NCBI GenBank assembly: GCA_905205975.1
Contig: CAJLFQ010000052.1
Location: 1 to 15,653 of the forward strand
Length of the DNA stretch: 15,653 nucleotides
Direction of reading: 5' to 3'
Source: an uncultured Eubacteriales bacterium
Lineage (GTDB): Bacteria; Bacillota; Clostridia; Oscillospirales; QAMX01
The notes under the pieces were generated by a model. The model did no database searches. It saw only the letters and a list, made by a program, of their open reading frames with translations, and was not told the origin of the DNA. How positions within the stretch are numbered: the first letter of the stretch is position 1; every line of letters begins with the position of its first letter. This document shows positions 12,957 through 15,653 of this stretch, piece by piece. Made by a program: the position numbers and the translations under genes.

Positions 12957-14954
12957 CTATGCCTCCAGCACCAGAACCTCATAGGGTTTGACCTGGATTT
13001 CCCCGGTCAGCGTACGCCCGGTCAGCAGATCCGTCATCGGCTGTTCCAGCCGGTAGCGGCCGCCGCGATTGGCATATTCGGCCAGAATCAGGCCTTTGCG
13101 CGATGCGCCGCGCCGAGGCACAACGACCAGATTTCCGTCCGGCGATGCGCCGCAGTCGATTCCGGTCAGATTCAGCGCCCGCGTATAGAGTTTGCGCATA
13201 TCGTCCGGCGACGGGAAGGTGCCCAGCACAATCACATGGCCTTTGCCATACGGCTTATGGAACACAACCGCCTGCCCTTTCAGCGCGCTGTGCCCCGCCG
13301 TAATCTGCACCCATGGTTCCGCACCATCCGGGAGGTCAAATGTCTGGAAGAAGCGGCTGCCATGGAAGCAGGTGCCGTCATACCATTCGGTTTGAATGCG
13401 GCCTTCCGCATCCGGGATGCCATACCGCCAGCATTCGCCGAGCAGATCTTCCAAAAAGCCAAAGGGCTTGTTTTCAAATTTGGCGCCGTCGTAATTTCTG
13501 ATATCGGTCAGCGGGCCGGTCAGCCAGACGCCGCCGTTTGCCACCCATGTCCGGATGCGCTCCGGCAGCTCTTTTTCATCCATCGTCATCATCATGGGTG
13601 ACGCTAAGAAGCGGTAGTTCTCCAGCGGCTGTGCGGCGTCGGCACCGTCTGTGCGGACACCCAAATCGAGCAGCGGGCGGTAGAACAGATCGTTGAACAG
13701 CTGCATATAGTCTGCGCCATTGAAGAGCGGCTGCGTCGCCCACAGATTCCAGTTGCGCGCCGTAAAGTGAATGGCGGCTTCCGCCTCTACCCGTGTCTCG
13801 TTGAGGAATGCAGCGGCTTTTTGGAATTCTGCGGCCGTTTCCTGCACTTCGCCCCAGATATGCTGCGGACGGCCGGAGGAATCCAGGACGGAGCCATGCG
13901 TCAGTTCATGCCCCGCCCAATGGGTGCGCCAAAGCCAATACATATTGGCTTCTCCGCCCAACGCCAGCGGCAGCCAAGAATTCAGCTTACAGAAGTTTTC
14001 CGGCTTGATGGATTGACCGACGGAAACGCTGCCGTTCCAGCAGGTCGCCGTTTCGGTGTTCCAGAACGGATGCTTTTTCAGCGTACGGAGAAAATCAAAC
14101 CAGAAGCAGACGTTTTGCAGATTCTCCGGCACGTTATAGTGGTTGAACTGGACAACATCCAGCTTGTCAAACATCTCGCGGTAGTCCATCGCGCCAAACG
14201 GCATGGTATCCGTCCCAATCGGAACGGATACATAGCGATGCAGAATGTCCGCCTGCATATGGATGAAATCCACATGCGCATCATTCTGCGTCGTGCGCCA
14301 TTCCAAACGGTGGTGTGGGTTTACCCAGGCATGCACCGGCAGCGGGATATCCTCAAAGCGGTCATACGCCTGGCTGAACAGGTTCAGGTTCCATGCTTTG
14401 TTCAGCGCTTCCACCGTTCCGTATTTTTGGCGCAGCGCTGTTAGAAACCGCTGCTGGCAGTATTCGCACAGGCAGCCGTCGCCGCCCTCATATATTTCGT
14501 TGTCGCATTGCCAGCCGATGACATAGGGATCCTTGGCAAATTCACGCGCCATGGCTTCGACGATTCTGGCGCTGGCCTCCCGGTATGCGGGGTGGTTGGA
14601 GCAGCAGTGTCTCCGACCGCCGTGGTTGGTGCGAACACCGACATCCGTCTCCCGCAGGCTGTCCGGGTGTGCCACGGTAAACCACCGCGGCGGCGTCGCA
14701 GTCGGTGTGCCGAGGACGACCGCAATCCCTGCAGCACCCAGCTTATCCACGACGTGATGCAGCCATGCAAAGTCAAACTGCCCCGGTTTGGGTTCCATTC
14801 TGTGCCAGGCAAATTCTCCAATGCGCGCTGCATTGATGCCCGCTTCCTTCATTTTTGCGATGTCAAAATCAATCTGATCGTTCGGCCAGTCTTCCGGATA
14901 GTATGCCACGCCAAGGTAAGGCGGTTGGAAAGCTGTTTTCAAGGATTCGTTCAT
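12957..14954 (-). CDS. Beta-galactosidase, glycoside hydrolase family 42
   Basis: 665 residues from the ATG at 14954, which has AAGGGAA at 14964-14970, 9 bases before it. A GTG at 14963 abuts that site and is unlikely. No signal peptide, so intracellular. The barrel begins YLGVAYYPEDWP (13-24). The acid/base Glu 153 is in QCDNEIY and the nucleophile Glu 301 in FWNTETATCW. Cys 117/118, 161, 163 and 166 (HCCSN; CLCEYC) correspond to the structural zinc site known from this family. A trimerisation-type domain (about 390-600) and a small C-terminal beta domain ending KPYEVLVLEA follow, at the usual family length. The enzyme releases terminal beta-galactose from short, imported oligosaccharides. 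A membrane protein gene ends 39 bases upstream on the same strand and is probably in the same operon. Confidence 0.96.
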   Translation of the reverse strand: MNESLKTAFQPPYLGVAYYPEDWPNDQIDFDIAKMKEAGINAARIGEFAWHRMEPKPGQFDFAWLHHVVDKLGAAGIAVVLGTPTATPPRWFTVAHPDSLRETDVGVRTNHGGRRHCCSNHPAYREASARIVEAMAREFAKDPYVIGWQCDNEIYEGGDGCLCEYCQQRFLTALRQKYGTVEALNKAWNLNLFSQAYDRFEDIPLPVHAWVNPHHRLEWRTTQNDAHVDFIHMQADILHRYVSVPIGTDTMPFGAMDYREMFDKLDVVQFNHYNVPENLQNVCFWFDFLRTLKKHPFWNTETATCWNGSVSVGQSIKPENFCKLNSWLPLALGGEANMYWLWRTHWAGHELTHGSVLDSSGRPQHIWGEVQETAAEFQKAAAFLNETRVEAEAAIHFTARNWNLWATQPLFNGADYMQLFNDLFYRPLLDLGVRTDGADAAQPLENYRFLASPMMMTMDEKELPERIRTWVANGGVWLTGPLTDIRNYDGAKFENKPFGFLEDLLGECWRYGIPDAEGRIQTEWYDGTCFHGSRFFQTFDLPDGAEPWVQITAGHSALKGQAVVFHKPYGKGHVIVLGTFPSPDDMRKLYTRALNLTGIDCGASPDGNLVVVPRRGASRKGLILAEYANRGGRYRLEQPMTDLLTGRTLTGEIQVKPYEVLVLEA

Positions 14955-14993
14955 CAATGGCACTTCCCTTTCATCTGTTCTGCACGCAGAACG

Positions 14994-15653
14994 TCATTTT
15001 TTGGATTCGTCTCGCCCGTGTTTCATGCCGACTGCCAGCCGAACGGCAAGCGGCTCTTCTTTGTTGCGCTTCACCATCAGCACTACCTGTGCGACACAGC
15101 CGAAGATGGCGATGGCGGCAACCATGACAATGCCGATATAGAGGCTCGTTTGCAGCTGCGCTTTCAGTAGCTCTGAGCGGTTCGGCTCGAACATGAAGGT
15201 GATATACATATTCACAAAATACAGCACCCAGTAGAGCACCGACGCCGGCAGGACATATTTGAACGCATTGGTGAAATAGAACCGCTTCTGTGTTAGGCTG
15301 TGGCGCAGATGCAAATACGTCAGTAGCAGGGGCAGGCCGAGAGCTGTGAGGATCACATTGATGAACACGACAACATCTCTTGCGGAGCCGCCGAAACTGC
15401 GGGTCGCCGGGATAAACGCAAAAATGCTGACCACAAACCAGACGACGCAGTAAAGCAGCTCAAAAAGGATGACCGGAAAGTACGCGAGGAATGTCGCTTT
15501 GGAAGAATCCCGCCAGATTTTCAGCGTGTTTTTCAGAATGCCGCCTTGACCGTACCGGTCGATAAACGCCTGATCGATTTCTTCTTTGGGCGGTTTCTGT
15601 GCGGCCGGTTTGGTATAGGGTTTCTTTTGCGTGCGTTTATTCTGATACTGTTT
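14994..15653 (-). CDS. Membrane protein of unknown function, 5' end outside the window
   Basis: The frame is open from the window edge (15653) to the stop at 14994, giving at least 219 residues. The visible N-terminal part is hydrophilic and basic (QKKPYTKPAAQKPPKEEID), followed by IDRYGQGGILKNTLKIW and about four membrane helices (visible residues 55-80, 96-118, 135-155 and 174-199). Between helices 3 and 4 is FEPNRSELLKAQLQTS. A GTG further inside (15434) would cut the first helix and is not the start. The C-terminus is charged (RDESKK). I do not recognise the family. It is followed after 39 bases by the GH42 gene, so a link to sugar uptake is possible, but no transporter signature is visible. 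Confidence 0.75.
   Translation of the reverse strand, partial: KQYQNKRTQKKPYTKPAAQKPPKEEIDQAFIDRYGQGGILKNTLKIWRDSSKATFLAYFPVILFELLYCVVWFVVSIFAFIPATRSFGGSARDVVVFINVILTALGLPLLLTYLHLRHSLTQKRFYFTNAFKYVLPASVLYWVLYFVNMYITFMFEPNRSELLKAQLQTSLYIGIVMVAAIAIFGCVAQVVLMVKRNKEEPLAVRLAVGMKHGRDESKK

Noticed and set aside
13767..14444. 225-codon plus-strand frame inside the GH42 gene
   Set aside because: It is fully antisense to a well-conserved GH42 coding sequence, with no ribosome binding site or recognisable motif.

Overview
The window looks like chromosomal DNA of a Gram-positive, moderately GC-rich member of the Bacillota, probably class Clostridia (Oscillospiraceae/Ruminococcaceae-like). This is an inference from AAGGAG-type ribosome binding sites, several textbook TTGACA-N17-TATAAT promoters, strong hairpin plus T-run terminators, and the gene families present. 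No species can be named from the sequence alone. I see no phage, transposon or CRISPR array.

Layout. (1) 5-1838 (+): an ECF-like sigma factor followed by a single-pass membrane protein with an extracellular part made of three PepSY-like repeats, a likely sigma/anti-sigma pair. (2) 1925-4990 (-): a peptide-antibiotic-type detoxification module, in the order response-regulator DNA-binding domain, ABC ATPase with an E-loop, ABC-2 permease, short sensor kinase. The response regulator has lost its receiver domain. A direct-repeat operator and an extended -10 promoter lie between it and the ATPase gene. (3) 4988-6921 (-): an operon of TetR-type regulator, DUF998 membrane protein and CatA-like acetyltransferase. 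The last gene carries one in-frame TGA where relatives have Trp. Its end abuts the truncated response regulator, so 4973-4990 looks like a deletion or rearrangement breakpoint joining two unrelated operons. (4) 6983-7421: a dense control region with the tetR promoter and operator-like palindromes, a tRNA-Cys gene with its own promoter and terminator, and a divergent promoter for a small membrane protein (7530-8105, TTG start). (5) 8209-14954: carbohydrate-related genes, namely a GH99-like TIM-barrel protein, a complete but divergent enolase, a Gfo/Idh/MocA oxidoreductase and a GH42 beta-galactosidase (the last on the minus strand). (6) 14994-15653 (-): the 3' part of a membrane protein gene upstream of the GH42 gene, cut by the window edge.

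Functional reading. The left half senses and responds to cell-envelope conditions (sigma/anti-sigma, kinase plus ABC pump, TetR operon), but two of its genes are damaged. The right half processes glycosides in the cytoplasm. A 550-base intergenic stretch (11223-11771) upstream of the oxidoreductase carries an unexplained cluster of DnaA-box-like 9-mers flanked by short AT-rich palindromes.

The most notable observations are the receiver-less response regulator with its operator still present, the single nonsense codon in the acetyltransferase, the palindrome sitting exactly on the tetR -35 element, and the DnaA-box cluster. I did not find a clearly new multi-gene system. The damaged two-operon junction may be an assembly artefact and needs read-level checking first.
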